Notes under the pieces: generated by a model
Told to the model about the DNA's origin: nothing
Database searches by the model: none
Seen by the model: the letters and a program-made list of their open reading frames with translations, nothing else
Shown here: piece by piece, positions 26,413 through 35,468 of the stretch
Numbering within the stretch: position 1 is the first letter of the stretch
Layout of the letters: the number at the start of each line of letters is the position of its first letter
DNA from: Paraburkholderia sp. CNPSo 3272
Lineage (GTDB): Bacteria > Pseudomonadota > Gammaproteobacteria > Burkholderiales > Burkholderiaceae
Direction of reading: 5' to 3'
Assembly: GCF_024206495.1 (NCBI RefSeq)
Contig: NZ_JAMBPQ010000009.1
Location: forward strand, 172,601 to 236,600
Length of the DNA: 64,000 nucleotides
Translations under genes and position numbers: made by a program

Positions 26413-27333
26413 ATGGATACGCTATTGTCGATGCGCGTGTTCGCACGCATCGTCGAAACCGGCAGCTTCACCCGCGCGGCCGAACTCACGGGGCTCACTA
26501 CGCCGCGCGTTTCCGCGCTCCTGCGGCAACTGGAGCAGCACTTGCGCTGCAAGCTGCTCAACCGCACCACGCGCCGTGTGTCGCCAACGGAAGACGGCAG
26601 CACCTACTATCAGCGCTGCGTTGCGGTACTGGGCGAGATCGACGACATGGAGGCCTCGCTGTCACGCGCGCGTGTCGCGCCCAAAGGCAAGCTGCGGGTC
26701 AACATGCCGACGGCCATGGCCAAACGCGTCGTGATTCCCGCTCTGCCCGAGTTCGTCGACCGCTTTGCCGATATCTCGATCGACCTGGCGGTCACCGACC
26801 GCCAGGTGGACCTCGTGGGCGAAGGCGTGGATTGCGTCGTGCGCGTGGGCGAATTACCGGACTCCGCCATGGTGGCAAGACGCATAGGCAGCATGTCCAC
26901 CTGTACCTGCGCGACGCCCGCCTACCTGGAGCGGCACGGCACGCCCGAGAACGTGGACGACCTCACGCATCACAGCGCCGTCACCTACGTATCGGCGGAC
27001 ACGGGGCGCCCGCGCCCCTGGGAATATTCGGTGGACGGCGCGCGGCGCACGGTGCCCATGCGCGGAGCGATAGCAGTGAGCGACGCCGACGCGCAGGTCG
27101 AGTGCGCGCTCGCCGGTCTCGGCCTCGTCAAAACGTCGCTCTACCTCGTGGAGCCCGCCATTCGCGCCGGCCGGTTGCAGGAAGTGCTGGCCGACTTCAA
27201 CACGCCGCCACGGCCGGTTTCCGTGGTGTATCCGCCCAATCGCCACATGCCACCGAAGCTGAAGGTGTTCATCGAATGGCTCTCGGCGCTCTACGCGGGC
27301 ATTCCGGCGTTGCAGGGGCAGCGTCTTTCATGA
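26413..27333 (+). CDS. LysR family regulator
   Basis: Protein of 306 residues. The helix-turn-helix is in residues 1-60 (MDTLLSMRVFARIVETGSF, TRAAELTGLTTPRVSALLRQL) and the effector fold in about 90-295 (LRVNMPTAMAKRVVIPALPEF). It begins six bases after the stop of the Mo subunit on the same strand, so it may be part of the same transcript. It plausibly regulates the dehydrogenase operon. Effector unknown. Confidence 0.9.
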   Translation: MDTLLSMRVFARIVETGSFTRAAELTGLTTPRVSALLRQLEQHLRCKLLNRTTRRVSPTEDGSTYYQRCVAVLGEIDDMEASLSRARVAPKGKLRVNMPTAMAKRVVIPALPEFVDRFADISIDLAVTDRQVDLVGEGVDCVVRVGELPDSAMVARRIGSMSTCTCATPAYLERHGTPENVDDLTHHSAVTYVSADTGRPRPWEYSVDGARRTVPMRGAIAVSDADAQVECALAGLGLVKTSLYLVEPAIRAGRLQEVLADFNTPPRPVSVVYPPNRHMPPKLKVFIEWLSALYAGIPALQGQRLS

Positions 27334-27435
27334 GCGCGCTCTCACATGGGTACCGGAGGGCGAGGCATGGCGCCTGCTAGCCATCGGCGGACAATCTTTG
27401 TATGATCCCCACGACGCAACCAGTGGTGATCCAGC

Positions 27436-28155
27436 ATGCCGCGAAAGAAAACGGAGGAAGCCGCGACGCCGCAAGCGCAACCGGCCACGGCGCGCCGCCT
27501 CGCGCCCGAAGTGCGCGAGCGGCAGATCCTGCTCAAGGCTGTCGACCACTTCGCCACGCACGGCTTTTCGGGCAGCACGCGCGAACTGGCGCGTCAGCTC
27601 GGGGTCACGCAACCCCTGCTCTACCGCTATTTCCCAAGCAAGGAAGCGCTCATCGACCGCGTGTACGACGAGGTCTACCAATGGGACTCGTCGTGGGAAA
27701 AGCTGATTCTCGACCGCACGATTCCCATTCAGGAGCGCATGGTCACGTTTTATCACGGCTATTCCCGCATCATCCTGCGCCGCGAGTGGATCCGTATTTT
27801 CATCTTCGCGGGGCTGACCAAGGAAGGCATCAACTCGAAATACCTCGCGCGCCTGCGCGAGCGCGTGTTCGTTCCCGTGATGAACGAGATTCGCGAGGCT
27901 TACGGCGTCGAGCCCGCGAACAGCGCGCAGCAACGCGCGGCCGATCTCGAACTGATCTGGAGCCTGCACGCCAGCATTTTCTATATCGGCGTGCGCAAAT
28001 GGATTTACGGGCTGCCGGTTCCCGACGACCTCGAAGCCCAGATTGCCTTGCAGATCGATGCCTTCCTCAACGGCGTTCCGGCAGCGCTCAAGCATCTGCG
28101 GCACGCGCCCGCGGCAAAGTTGCCCCGCGCGAAACAGACGAAAACGGCGTCCTGA
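27436..28155 (+). CDS. TetR family regulator
   Basis: Protein of 239 residues. After a 25-residue basic/low-complexity N-terminus, the TetR helix-turn-helix is clear: QILLKAVDHFATHGFSG, TRELARQLGVTQPLLYRYFP, SKEALIDRVYDEV. The rest is the ligand-binding domain with unknown ligand. TetR-type palindromes are found in front of the VOC operon (30746-30774), 2.6 kb downstream, which could be its target; this is inference. It is followed by the XdhC gene. Confidence 0.9.
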   Translation: MPRKKTEEAATPQAQPATARRLAPEVRERQILLKAVDHFATHGFSGSTRELARQLGVTQPLLYRYFPSKEALIDRVYDEVYQWDSSWEKLILDRTIPIQERMVTFYHGYSRIILRREWIRIFIFAGLTKEGINSKYLARLRERVFVPVMNEIREAYGVEPANSAQQRAADLELIWSLHASIFYIGVRKWIYGLPVPDDLEAQIALQIDAFLNGVPAALKHLRHAPAAKLPRAKQTKTAS

Positions 28156-28366
28156 CGCTGGCGTTCGTCATCGCGCTTCACGCGAGTGACGCCCGCGTTG
28201 ACGCACTTACTTCGCATGTTGTTGCGCGATCCGAAACGCGGGATTGCATTGCCCGTAGATTCCGCGTCGCCGCGCCCTCCTTAAGCTACACGTTCCACTT
28301 CGCAAACAACCCGCGATGTCGCGCGTGCCCCGTGCGAATCGCGCCCTCATCATCCGGCAGGATCGT

Positions 28367-29383
28367 ATGGACAGCGTGAACATGGAGGTAGTGAAAACGG
28401 CGGCCCGGTGGCTCGGCGAGCATCGCAGGGTTTTGCTGGTCACGGTCGTCAAGACGTGGGGCTCGTCGCCGCGGGCGCCGGGCTCGATGCTGGCGATCCG
28501 CGACGACGGGCTCGCGGCCGGTTCCGTGTCGGGCGGCTGTATCGAAGACGACCTGATTGCGCAGGTGCGCGCCTCGGGAATCGCGGCGGGAGCGCCGCGC
28601 GTGGTGCGCTACGGCATCACCGCCGACGAAGCCCACCGTTTCGGTCTGCCATGCGGCGGCACCCTCGAACTCGTGCTCGAAACCCTGGGCGTTGCGAGCC
28701 AGTTGCCGCAGCTACTCGATTCCCTGCAGGCCGGGCGGCTCCTGACCCGCACGCTCGATCTCGCCACGGGGGCCGTACGCATGGGCCCCGCATTCGCGAC
28801 GGAGGGGCTGCGTTTTGACGGCGAGCGCCTGCACACGGTGCTCGGCCCGCGCTACCGCCTGCTCGTCATCGGCGGCGGCCAGCTCTCGCAATACTTCGCG
28901 CGCATGGCCGTCGGACTCGACTACCACGTGACCGTATGCGACCCGCGCGACGAATACGCCGATACGTGGGACGTGCCCGAAGCGAAGCTCGTGCGCGACA
29001 TGCCCGACGACGCGGTGACCGCCATGCGGCTCGATGAGCGTAGCGCGGTCGTTGCGCTCACACACGATCCAAAGCTCGACGATCTCGCGCTGATGGAGGC
29101 GCTCAGGACGCCCGCGTTCTATATCGGCGCGCTGGGCTCGCGGCGCAACAACGACGCCCGGCGCATCCGCCTGCGCGAGTTCGATCTCGACGACGAGCAG
29201 ATCGCCCGGATGAGCGGCCCCGCCGGCCTGCATATCGGCAGCCGCACGCCGCCCGAGATCGCCATATCGATACTCGCGGAGCTGACCGCCGCGAAAAACG
29301 GCGTGCTCGTGCCCGCGCACATGCGGGTGCGCTACGGCAAGGCAGAGGCGGCGAATCAAAGCGCGAGCAGTTGCGGTATCTAG
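28367..29383 (+). CDS. xdhC: XdhC/CoxI family Mo-enzyme maturation protein
   Basis: Protein of 338 residues with the XdhC N-terminal domain (TWGSSPRAPGSMLAIRDDG, GSVSGGCIEDDL) and the C-terminal Rossmann domain (LLVIGGGQLSQYFARMA, GALGSRRNNDARR). XdhC proteins bind the Mo cofactor, take part in its sulfuration and insert it into xanthine-oxidase-family enzymes. Its presence close to the 22377-26406 genes fits maturation of that enzyme. The ATG at 28367 lies after AGGATCGT; an ATG at 28382 is an alternative. Confidence 0.92.
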   Translation: MDSVNMEVVKTAARWLGEHRRVLLVTVVKTWGSSPRAPGSMLAIRDDGLAAGSVSGGCIEDDLIAQVRASGIAAGAPRVVRYGITADEAHRFGLPCGGTLELVLETLGVASQLPQLLDSLQAGRLLTRTLDLATGAVRMGPAFATEGLRFDGERLHTVLGPRYRLLVIGGGQLSQYFARMAVGLDYHVTVCDPRDEYADTWDVPEAKLVRDMPDDAVTAMRLDERSAVVALTHDPKLDDLALMEALRTPAFYIGALGSRRNNDARRIRLREFDLDDEQIARMSGPAGLHIGSRTPPEIAISILAELTAAKNGVLVPAHMRVRYGKAEAANQSASSCGI

Positions 29384-29459
29384 CCCATATTGCGCTGCAC
29401 GCAACGCCGCTTTCCACTTTGCCGTGATTCTCAGCGTGGCGCTCGCCGCGTAAGGTTTC

Positions 29460-29493
29460 GGTACGGGATTCGCGAGAGCGCGAATCCCGTACC
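29460..29493. terminator. 15-bp hairpin downstream of xdhC
   Basis: G-GTACGGGATTCGCG (29460-29474) pairs perfectly with CGCGAATCCCGTAC-C (29479-29493) around AGAG. It lies 77 bases after the xdhC stop and 27 bases before the OYE start. There is no T-run, so it could be a terminator, an operator or a leader structure for the OYE gene. Confidence 0.5.
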
Positions 29494-29519
29494 GTCACAC
29501 ACTACGCAAAGGGATCGCC

Positions 29520-30653
29520 ATGTCCAGCACGCTTTTCTCCCCCGTCGATGTCGGCCCGGTCCGCCTGTCCAACCGCATTGCCGTTTCACCCATGTGCCAG
29601 TACAGCGCCACGAACGGCGAAGCAAACGACTGGCACCTCATGAATCTCATGCAGCTCGGGATTTCAGACGCGGGACTGATCATGCTGGAGGCGACCGCCA
29701 TCGAGCCGCGCGCGCGCATCACACACGGCTGCCTCGGACTCTATGACGACGCAACGGAAGCGGCGCTTGCCCGCGTCATGGCATCGGCGCTCGCGGTCGC
29801 GCCGCAAGGCGCGCGATGGGGCATCCAGCTTGGCCATGCGGGACGCAAGGCGTCGGCGCAACGGCCGTGGGAAGGCCGCGGCGCGCTCGGCGAGAACGAG
29901 CAGCCGTGGACGACCGAAGCCCCTTCCGCCATTCCTTTCGCCGCGGACTGGCACACGCCGCGCGCCATGACAACGAGCGACATCGCCCGGGTTCGTGAAC
30001 ACTTCGTCGAATCGGCGCGGCATGCCGTGCGCCTCGGCTTCGACATCGTCGAGATCCACGCCGCACACGGCTACCTCCTGCACCAGTTCCTTTCGCCGCT
30101 TGCGAACCAGCGCGACGACGAATACGGCGGCAGCCTCGAAAACCGCATGCGCTTCGCGCTGGAGGTTGCCGATGCCGTGGCCGCCGCGCTGCCCGACCAC
30201 GTGGCGCTCGGCTTTCGCATCACCGGCACGGACTGGCTGCCCGGCGGGATCACGGTGGAAGAAGCGGCGACGCTGGCCACGGCCCTGAAGGCGCGCGGCG
30301 TGAGCTACGTGTGCGTGACGTCGGGCGGCGTGGCGCACGCCTCGATCAAGGTTACGCCGGGCTATCAGGTGCCGCTCGCTGAGCACGTGAAGGCCGCCAG
30401 CGGCATCGTCACGCGAACCGTCGGCATGATCGTCGATCCGCATCAGGCCGAAGCCATCATCGCCGAAGGCCAGGCCGATATCGTCGCCATTGGCCGCGCG
30501 TTTCTGGACGACCCGCGCTGGGTCTGGCACGCCGCCGAACGCCTCGATGCGCTCGACGCGATTCAATACCCGCCGCAGTACGAACGCGCGGGCGCACCGC
30601 ACTGGCGCGGAGCCGCCCTGCTGCGCCCTCACGATGCTCTGAGCCTCGCCTGA
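29520..30653 (+). CDS. YqjM-type Old Yellow Enzyme (NAD(P)H:flavin oxidoreductase)
   Basis: Protein of 377 residues. Unlike the OYE at 21195 it belongs to the thermophilic-like/YqjM class: C26 in AVSPMCQYSA is the redox-tuning cysteine of that group, with HAAHGYLLHQFLSPLANQRDDEYGGSLENR as the FMN/substrate segment (shown in part across residues 180-210). It reduces alpha,beta-unsaturated carbonyls. A 15-bp inverted repeat sits just upstream. A hairpin (GGAGCG/CGCTCC at 30673-30690) follows the stop. Confidence 0.93.
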   Translation: MSSTLFSPVDVGPVRLSNRIAVSPMCQYSATNGEANDWHLMNLMQLGISDAGLIMLEATAIEPRARITHGCLGLYDDATEAALARVMASALAVAPQGARWGIQLGHAGRKASAQRPWEGRGALGENEQPWTTEAPSAIPFAADWHTPRAMTTSDIARVREHFVESARHAVRLGFDIVEIHAAHGYLLHQFLSPLANQRDDEYGGSLENRMRFALEVADAVAAALPDHVALGFRITGTDWLPGGITVEEAATLATALKARGVSYVCVTSGGVAHASIKVTPGYQVPLAEHVKAASGIVTRTVGMIVDPHQAEAIIAEGQADIVAIGRAFLDDPRWVWHAAERLDALDAIQYPPQYERAGAPHWRGAALLRPHDALSLA

Positions 30654-30667
30654 TTCGAGCGATATGC

Positions 30668-30694
30668 CCCCAGGAGCGCATGCCCGCTCCAGGG
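30668..30694 (+). terminator. Hairpin after the YqjM-type gene
   Basis: GGAGCG (30673-30678) pairs with CGCTCC (30685-30690), extended outside one mismatch by CCC/GGG. It lies 15-40 bases after the stop codon. There is no T-run, so it is a moderate candidate. Confidence 0.4.
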
Positions 30695-30742
30695 TAAACA
30701 CCCGCGCGTTTGCGCTTGGTAATCGGGCGAGTTCTTCCCTAC

Positions 30743-30777
30743 AATTTATCAACCGATCAGTTATCGATCGATAAATT
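30743..30777 (+). promoter_or_regulatory. Tandem TetR-like operator in front of the VOC operon
   Basis: TTATCGATCGATAA (30761-30774) is a perfect 14-bp palindrome. Fifteen bases upstream, TTATCAACCGATCA (30746-30759) is a degenerate copy. Both lie inside larger arms AATTTATC (30743-30750) and GATAAATT (30770-30777). The block ends 15 bases before the VOC ATG, next to its GAGGAG ribosome site, so a bound repressor would block transcription or initiation. A TetR regulator is encoded at 27436. Confidence 0.6.
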
Positions 30778-30791
30778 ACGAGGAGCGTCTC

Positions 30792-31286
30792 ATGCCGATT
30801 TCCCGGCTCGCCCACTACTCGATCCGCGCGACCGATCTCGAACGTTCGTGCCGGTTCTACGAACGTGTGCTCGGCTTCAAGCGCGGCTACCGCCCGCCCT
30901 TCGACTTTCCCGGCGCGTGGCTATACCGGGGCGGCGACGAAGCCGACTACGGCATCGTCCACATCATCGGCGTGGACGCGGACAACCCCGAGGGACTGGC
31001 CGCGTACCTGGGCGACAAGGCCCCGGTGGAAAGCGGCACAGGAACCGTCGATCACATCGCATTTCTTGCAACCGGCGTGCAGGCAATGTGGGAAACGCTG
31101 CGCGCCGAAGGGCTCGAATGGCGCGACCGCACGGTGCCGAGCCTCGGCCTGCATCAGATCTTCGTGGAAGACCCCTCGGGCGTCACCATCGAACTGAACT
31201 TCCCCGCCGCTGAAGTCGAACAAGGCGAGGCGAAAGCGTTGGCAGCATTGAACGAAACAAGCGATCTGGCAAAGGCAGGGAACTGA
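30792..31286 (+). CDS. VOC (glyoxalase/extradiol dioxygenase superfamily) protein
   Basis: Protein of 164 residues with two beta-alpha-beta-beta-beta modules of the vicinal-oxygen-chelate fold. Likely metal ligands are H8 (LAHYSIRATDLERS), H57 (GIVHII), H88 (TVDHIAF) and E134 (GVTIELNF). It may isomerise, hydrolyse or cleave a small ring product. It is the first gene of an operon with the FAD monooxygenase (one base between them), so the two probably act on the same compound. Exact reaction unknown. Confidence 0.88.
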   Translation: MPISRLAHYSIRATDLERSCRFYERVLGFKRGYRPPFDFPGAWLYRGGDEADYGIVHIIGVDADNPEGLAAYLGDKAPVESGTGTVDHIAFLATGVQAMWETLRAEGLEWRDRTVPSLGLHQIFVEDPSGVTIELNFPAAEVEQGEAKALAALNETSDLAKAGN

Positions 31287-31287
31287 G

Positions 31288-32511
31288 ATGAACGGCAAAA
31301 CTACGAAGGGCACCGCGATCGTGGTGGGTGGCTCGCTTGGCGGCTTGTTCGCCGCCAACCTGCTCGCACGTGACGGCTGGGCGGTAAAGATTTTCGAACG
31401 CGTGCCGGAAGCGCTCACGGGACGCGGCGCGGGCATCGTCACGCACCCGGAGCTGTTCGCGGCGCTGAGTGCGGCGGACATCCGCTTTGACGACACGATC
31501 GGCGTGAGCGTCGACAAGCGCGCCACATTCGATCAGGATGGCGAATTGATTTCCGCCTGCGCAATGCCTCAGGTGCTCACTGCATGGGGAAAAATGTATA
31601 GCGTGCTGCGCGGCTCGATCCACGACGCTCACTATTGCCCCGGCGTGTCGGTCGTGCGCGTGGACGAGGACGCCGAGCGCGCCACCGTCACGCTGGCAGA
31701 CGGCGCGACGCACACGGCAGACCTCGTGATCGCGGCGGACGGCCTGCGCTCGGCAATTCGCGAGCAGTTTTTGCCGCGCGTGGCCTTGCAGTACGCGGGC
31801 TATGTCGCATGGCGCGGTCTGGTCGATGAAGCGGCCATTTCCGCGCCCACGCACGCGGCGCTCTTCGACAAGTTCGCGTTCTGCCTGCCCCCGCGCGAAC
31901 AGATTCTCGGCTACCCCGTGGCCGGCCACGCCAACAGCACCCGGCCCGGCGAGCGGCGCTACAACTTCGTCTGGTACCGCGCGACCGACGAGCAGATAGC
32001 GCTTCGCGACATGCTCACCGACGCGTCGGGCAAGCGCTGGGAAGGCGGCATCCCGCCCACGCTGATTCGCGACGACGTGCTGGCCGACATGGAAGACGCC
32101 GCGCCTGCGCTGCTCGCGCCGCAGTTCGCCGAGATCGTGACGAAAGCCGCGCAGCCGCTCTTTCAGCCTATCTTCGATCTCGAAGTGCCGCGCATGGCCT
32201 TTGGCCGCGTCGCCCTGCTCGGCGACGCCGCGTTCGTGGCGCGCCCGCACTGCGGAATGGGCGTGACCAAGGCCGCGGGCGATGCGATGGAACTCGTCAA
32301 GGCGTTGCGCGAAGGCGCCGACGTGCGCGCTGCGCTGGAAGCCTATAGCGCCGTTCGCACGGAATTCGGGGCCGCCATCGTTCAGCATGCGCGCCACCTG
32401 GGCGCGTACATGCAGGCGCAGCTCAAGGATGAGTCCGAGCGCGAGATGGCCGAACGTTACCGCACGCCCGAGGCGGTGATGCGCGAGACGGCCGTTCCCT
32501 GGGCGGCTTGA
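31288..32511 (+). CDS. FAD-dependent aromatic monooxygenase (dihydroxypyridine hydroxylase-like)
   Basis: Protein of 407 residues. The FAD dinucleotide fold is [16 protein letters not shown] (GGSLGGL, residues 14-20), then the conserved [14 protein letters not shown] and the second FAD motif [18 protein letters not shown]. The GGSLGGL form and [13 protein letters not shown] place it near 2,6-dihydroxypyridine 3-monooxygenase-type enzymes. It hydroxylates an aromatic or N-heterocyclic ring using NAD(P)H and oxygen. Two relatives are at 53298 and 54489. Substrate inferred only by family. Confidence 0.9.
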   Translation: MNGKTTKGTAIVVGGSLGGLFAANLLARDGWAVKIFERVPEALTGRGAGIVTHPELFAALSAADIRFDDTIGVSVDKRATFDQDGELISACAMPQVLTAWGKMYSVLRGSIHDAHYCPGVSVVRVDEDAERATVTLADGATHTADLVIAADGLRSAIREQFLPRVALQYAGYVAWRGLVDEAAISAPTHAALFDKFAFCLPPREQILGYPVAGHANSTRPGERRYNFVWYRATDEQIALRDMLTDASGKRWEGGIPPTLIRDDVLADMEDAAPALLAPQFAEIVTKAAQPLFQPIFDLEVPRMAFGRVALLGDAAFVARPHCGMGVTKAAGDAMELVKALREGADVRAALEAYSAVRTEFGAAIVQHARHLGAYMQAQLKDESEREMAERYRTPEAVMRETAVPWAA

Positions 32512-32591
32512 CGACACACGCACGGCGCACAACGGCGATGTACGACCAACGCGACGCCGCGCGAGCCAAACACGACATATACGGAGACAAC

Positions 32592-32954
32592 GTGGAACAC
32601 ACTCTTTCCTCTCACGGCGCATACGGGCCCGAAGAGGCGGCGCTGCCCGCCGATCCCCCGCAAACACTGATCGGCAATCCCCGCTTCGCCGCGCTCGTGA
32701 AAAAGCGCCGGGCCTTCTCATGGGGACTCACCGCCTTGATGCTCAGCGCTTATTTCGCGTTCATCCTGTCGCTCGCGTTCAACGCGAAATGGCTCGGCAT
32801 GCCAATCACGCAAGGCGAGCCGATGACCTGGGGGTTCCCGGTCGGCTTTGGCATGTTCGTGTTCACGTTCGCGCTCGTGGCCATCTATGTCGCACGTGCC
32901 AACGGCGTACACGACGCGATGGTCGAAGCCTGCGCCAAAGGAGAGAAGTCATGA
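32592..32954 (+). CDS. DUF485 membrane protein (ActP partner)
   Basis: Protein of about 120 residues with two membrane helices ([20 protein letters not shown] region and [19 protein letters not shown] region), the DUF485 pattern found before acetate permease genes (YjcH in E. coli). I chose the GTG at 32592, preceded by ACGGAGACAAC, because the family is about 100 residues; earlier starts add a tail unlike the family. Its stop overlaps the symporter start (ATGA). It probably assists the symporter. Confidence 0.85.
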   Translation: MEHTLSSHGAYGPEEAALPADPPQTLIGNPRFAALVKKRRAFSWGLTALMLSAYFAFILSLAFNAKWLGMPITQGEPMTWGFPVGFGMFVFTFALVAIYVARANGVHDAMVEACAKGEKS

Positions 32955-34591
32955 AACGCCTGGCACTCCTCCTGTGTTATACGCTGGCGGCCCTGCCCGT
33001 CGCGGCGCAAGCCGCGCCGGCCTCGTCCATCGCGCAAGGCCACAATACCCTCGCCATCGGCATGTTCCTTATTTTCGTCGCCTCCACACTCTTCATCACC
33101 AAATGGGCGGCGCGCAGGAACAACAGCGTATCGGACCATTATGCGGCGGGCGGCAAGATCACCGCGCTCCAGAACGGCTGGGCCATTGCGGGCGACTACA
33201 TGTCGGCCGCTTCGCTGCTCGGGATCTCCGCGCTGGTGTTTACGAGCGGCTACGACGGCTTGATCTACTCGATCGGCTTTCTCGCAAGCTGGCCGATTAT
33301 TCTGTTCCTGATCGCGGAGCCGCTGCGCAACCTCGGCAAATACACGCTCGCGGACGTCGTGTCATGGCGCCTCGCGCAGCGCCCGATCCGTGCGTTCGCG
33401 GCGTCCAGTTCCATCGTCATCGTGCTGCTTTATCTCGTCTCGCAGATGGTGGGCGCGGGCAAGCTGATCGAACTACTGTTCGGCCTGCACTACAGCGTGG
33501 CCGTCGTGATGGTGGGCGTGCTGATGGTCGTTTATGTGTTCTTCGGCGGCATGCTCGCCACCACGTGGATCCAGATCATCAAGGCGGTGCTGTTGGTCGC
33601 GGGCGCGGCGTTCATGGCGTTCATGGTGCTCGCGCGCTTTGGCTTCAGCCTCAATGCGCTTTTTGCCCAGGCGGTTGCCGTGCATCCGGCGCATGACGCG
33701 ATCATGCGGCCGGGCGGCCTGGTCTCCGATCCGGTTTCGGCCGTGTCGCTGGGCCTCGCGCTCATATTCGGCACCGCGGGTTTGCCGCATATCCTGATGC
33801 GCTTTTTCACGGTCCGCGACGTCAAGGCTGCGCGCACGAGCATTCTTTACGCTACGGGCATCGTCGGCATTGGCTACGCCCTCATCATCGTGATCGGCTT
33901 TGGCACGATTGCGCTCGTGGCGACGGACCCAAGCTATCACACGCCTTCGGGCGCGGTGATCGGCGGCGTCAATATGGTCGCGATTCATCTCGCGCACGCG
34001 GTGGGCGGCAACGTCTTTCTGGGCTTTATCTGCGCCGTTGCGTTCTCGACCATTCTTGCCGTCGTGGCGGGTCTCACGCTCGCGGGGTCCTCCGCGATCT
34101 CGCATGACCTCTACGCGAACGTGCTGCGCCGTGGCAAGGCTTCCGAGCGCGACGAAATGCGCGTCTCGCGCATCACCACCCTCGTTCTGGGCGTACTTGC
34201 CATTCTGCTCGGGCTCGCTTTCGAAAAGCAGAATATCGCGTTCATCGTCAGCCTGACGTTTTCGATTGCCGCAAGCTCGAATTTCCCGGTGCTGCTGTTG
34301 TCGATTTACTGGCGTGGCATGACCACGCGCGGCGCCGTGGCGGGCGGCACGATTGGACTCGCCGTAGCCGTGGCGCTGACCGTGCTCAGCCCAACGGTGT
34401 GGGTGCAGGTGCTCGGCCACGCTCACGCGGCTTATCCGTACGAATATCCCGCGCTCTTCTCGATGATCTGCGCTTTCGCGGGCACGTGGCTTTTTTCGGT
34501 CACCGACCGTTCAGCGCGCGCGCAACGCGAGCGCATGCTGTTCGATTCGCAAACCGTCAGATGTGAAATGGGCGCCACGCATGGTGCGTAA
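32951..34591 (+). CDS. actP: ActP-like sodium:monocarboxylate symporter
   Basis: Protein of 546 residues of the solute:sodium symporter family with 13 helices: a cleavable signal ([21 protein letters not shown]), then [25 protein letters not shown], the SSS signature region around [17 protein letters not shown] and [17 protein letters not shown]. It takes up acetate or other short monocarboxylates. It is cotranscribed with VOC, FAD monooxygenase and DUF485 genes, which suggests uptake of a substrate or product of that pathway rather than general acetate use. Confidence 0.92.
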   Translation: MKRLALLLCYTLAALPVAAQAAPASSIAQGHNTLAIGMFLIFVASTLFITKWAARRNNSVSDHYAAGGKITALQNGWAIAGDYMSAASLLGISALVFTSGYDGLIYSIGFLASWPIILFLIAEPLRNLGKYTLADVVSWRLAQRPIRAFAASSSIVIVLLYLVSQMVGAGKLIELLFGLHYSVAVVMVGVLMVVYVFFGGMLATTWIQIIKAVLLVAGAAFMAFMVLARFGFSLNALFAQAVAVHPAHDAIMRPGGLVSDPVSAVSLGLALIFGTAGLPHILMRFFTVRDVKAARTSILYATGIVGIGYALIIVIGFGTIALVATDPSYHTPSGAVIGGVNMVAIHLAHAVGGNVFLGFICAVAFSTILAVVAGLTLAGSSAISHDLYANVLRRGKASERDEMRVSRITTLVLGVLAILLGLAFEKQNIAFIVSLTFSIAASSNFPVLLLSIYWRGMTTRGAVAGGTIGLAVAVALTVLSPTVWVQVLGHAHAAYPYEYPALFSMICAFAGTWLFSVTDRSARAQRERMLFDSQTVRCEMGATHGA

Positions 34592-34623
34592 GCCTCTCAA
34601 GACACTCTCAACATAAAAACAGA

Positions 34624-34930
34624 ATGAGACAGCGTATGGATTGCACGTGCTGTATTTCCCCGGCTCGCCGCCGTTTGCTCGGCGCACTGGGCGCGGTTGC
34701 CGGGGGAGCCGCACTCGGCGTGAGCGCCAAACCCGCGCAGGCGGCGCCAGCCGTGGCGGCGCCCATCACCGCACTATTACCCCGAATCGTACTGCGACCT
34801 CGTGGGTAAGGAAGGCTCGAATACGGCGGCAGTTTCGTGTGCGACGGGCACTCGTTCACCTTCAAGACACCGGCCGGCAGCCTGGGTCCGTTGCCGATGA
34901 AGTTCATCGACGTCGACCAACGACTAAAGC
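34624..34930 (+). pseudogene. Remnant of a Tat-type amidohydrolase (ACMSD-like), frameshifted
   Basis: Residues MDCTCCISPARRRLLGALGAVAGG form a twin-arginine-type signal in one frame. The sequence continues as HYYPESYCDLVGKEGS in the next frame (from about 34770). It continues again as EYGGSFVCDGHSFTF and GPLPMKFIDVDQRLK in a third frame (from about 34818). This order is the start of a metal-dependent amidohydrolase of the aminocarboxymuconate-semialdehyde decarboxylase type. Two frameshifts and the loss of everything after the first 100 codons make it a pseudogene. It follows the symporter gene by 32 bases. Confidence 0.7.
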
Positions 34931-35139
34931 ATTGTCGATCATACGGTCCTGAAGCGCCGGACAACCGCTCGCGGAATTCTTCGCGCAGCAAACGCAAACG
35001 GGCGACTGCTTCGTTGGCTGGTGCTTGCGTGCGGACAAAGCACGAATACGGCGCTATTGCCGCCGCCCAGGTCCTCCGTGCCGCGCAGGCCCCAGCGGGG
35101 GCTTTGATTGCCCGCTCAGCGGGTGTCGGACATCCACCT

Positions 35140-35361
35140 CGAATCGCGGGCGCCGCGGTTGGCGGCCAGGGCGTGGCCTTGCTGCCGAAATGGCTCGTCG
35201 CGCCCGACGTCGCGGCCGGTCGCCTCGTGAGGCTGTTCGAGGACAGCGAGATCACGGCCGACTCGGGCGAGGCATTCGTCTACGCGACCTACCTTCCCAA
35301 CCGGCGCCTTTCGCGCAAAGTTCGCGCATTCATTCGATTTGTCGAGAGATTATCCATTTAG
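35140..35361 (+). pseudogene. C-terminal fragment of a LysR regulator
   Basis: Only the last part of a LysR effector domain remains: GQGVALLPKWLVAPDVAAGR, LVRLFEDSEI, then YATYLPNRRLSRKVRAF. It matches the C-terminus of the intact LysR at 55662-56567 (GQGLALLPEW, YLPNRRLSRKVRAFLQF). No helix-turn-helix is present and the frame upstream (34837-35140) has no LysR sequence. Together with the amidohydrolase remnant it shows a deletion or rearrangement that joined two unrelated ends. Confidence 0.75.
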
Positions 35362-35468
35362 AAGGAAACACGCTACAAATTGCAATGAAGCGCGTTTACA
35401 CTTGAGCACTCCATTGCGCCGTTCATTTTGTCGACGCGCCATTCAACATTAAAGAAGGGAGGCAGAAC

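Noticed and set aside
32508..32591. Longer start for the DUF485 gene
   Set aside because: The added residues do not resemble the family, and the GTG at 32592 has a proper ribosome site.
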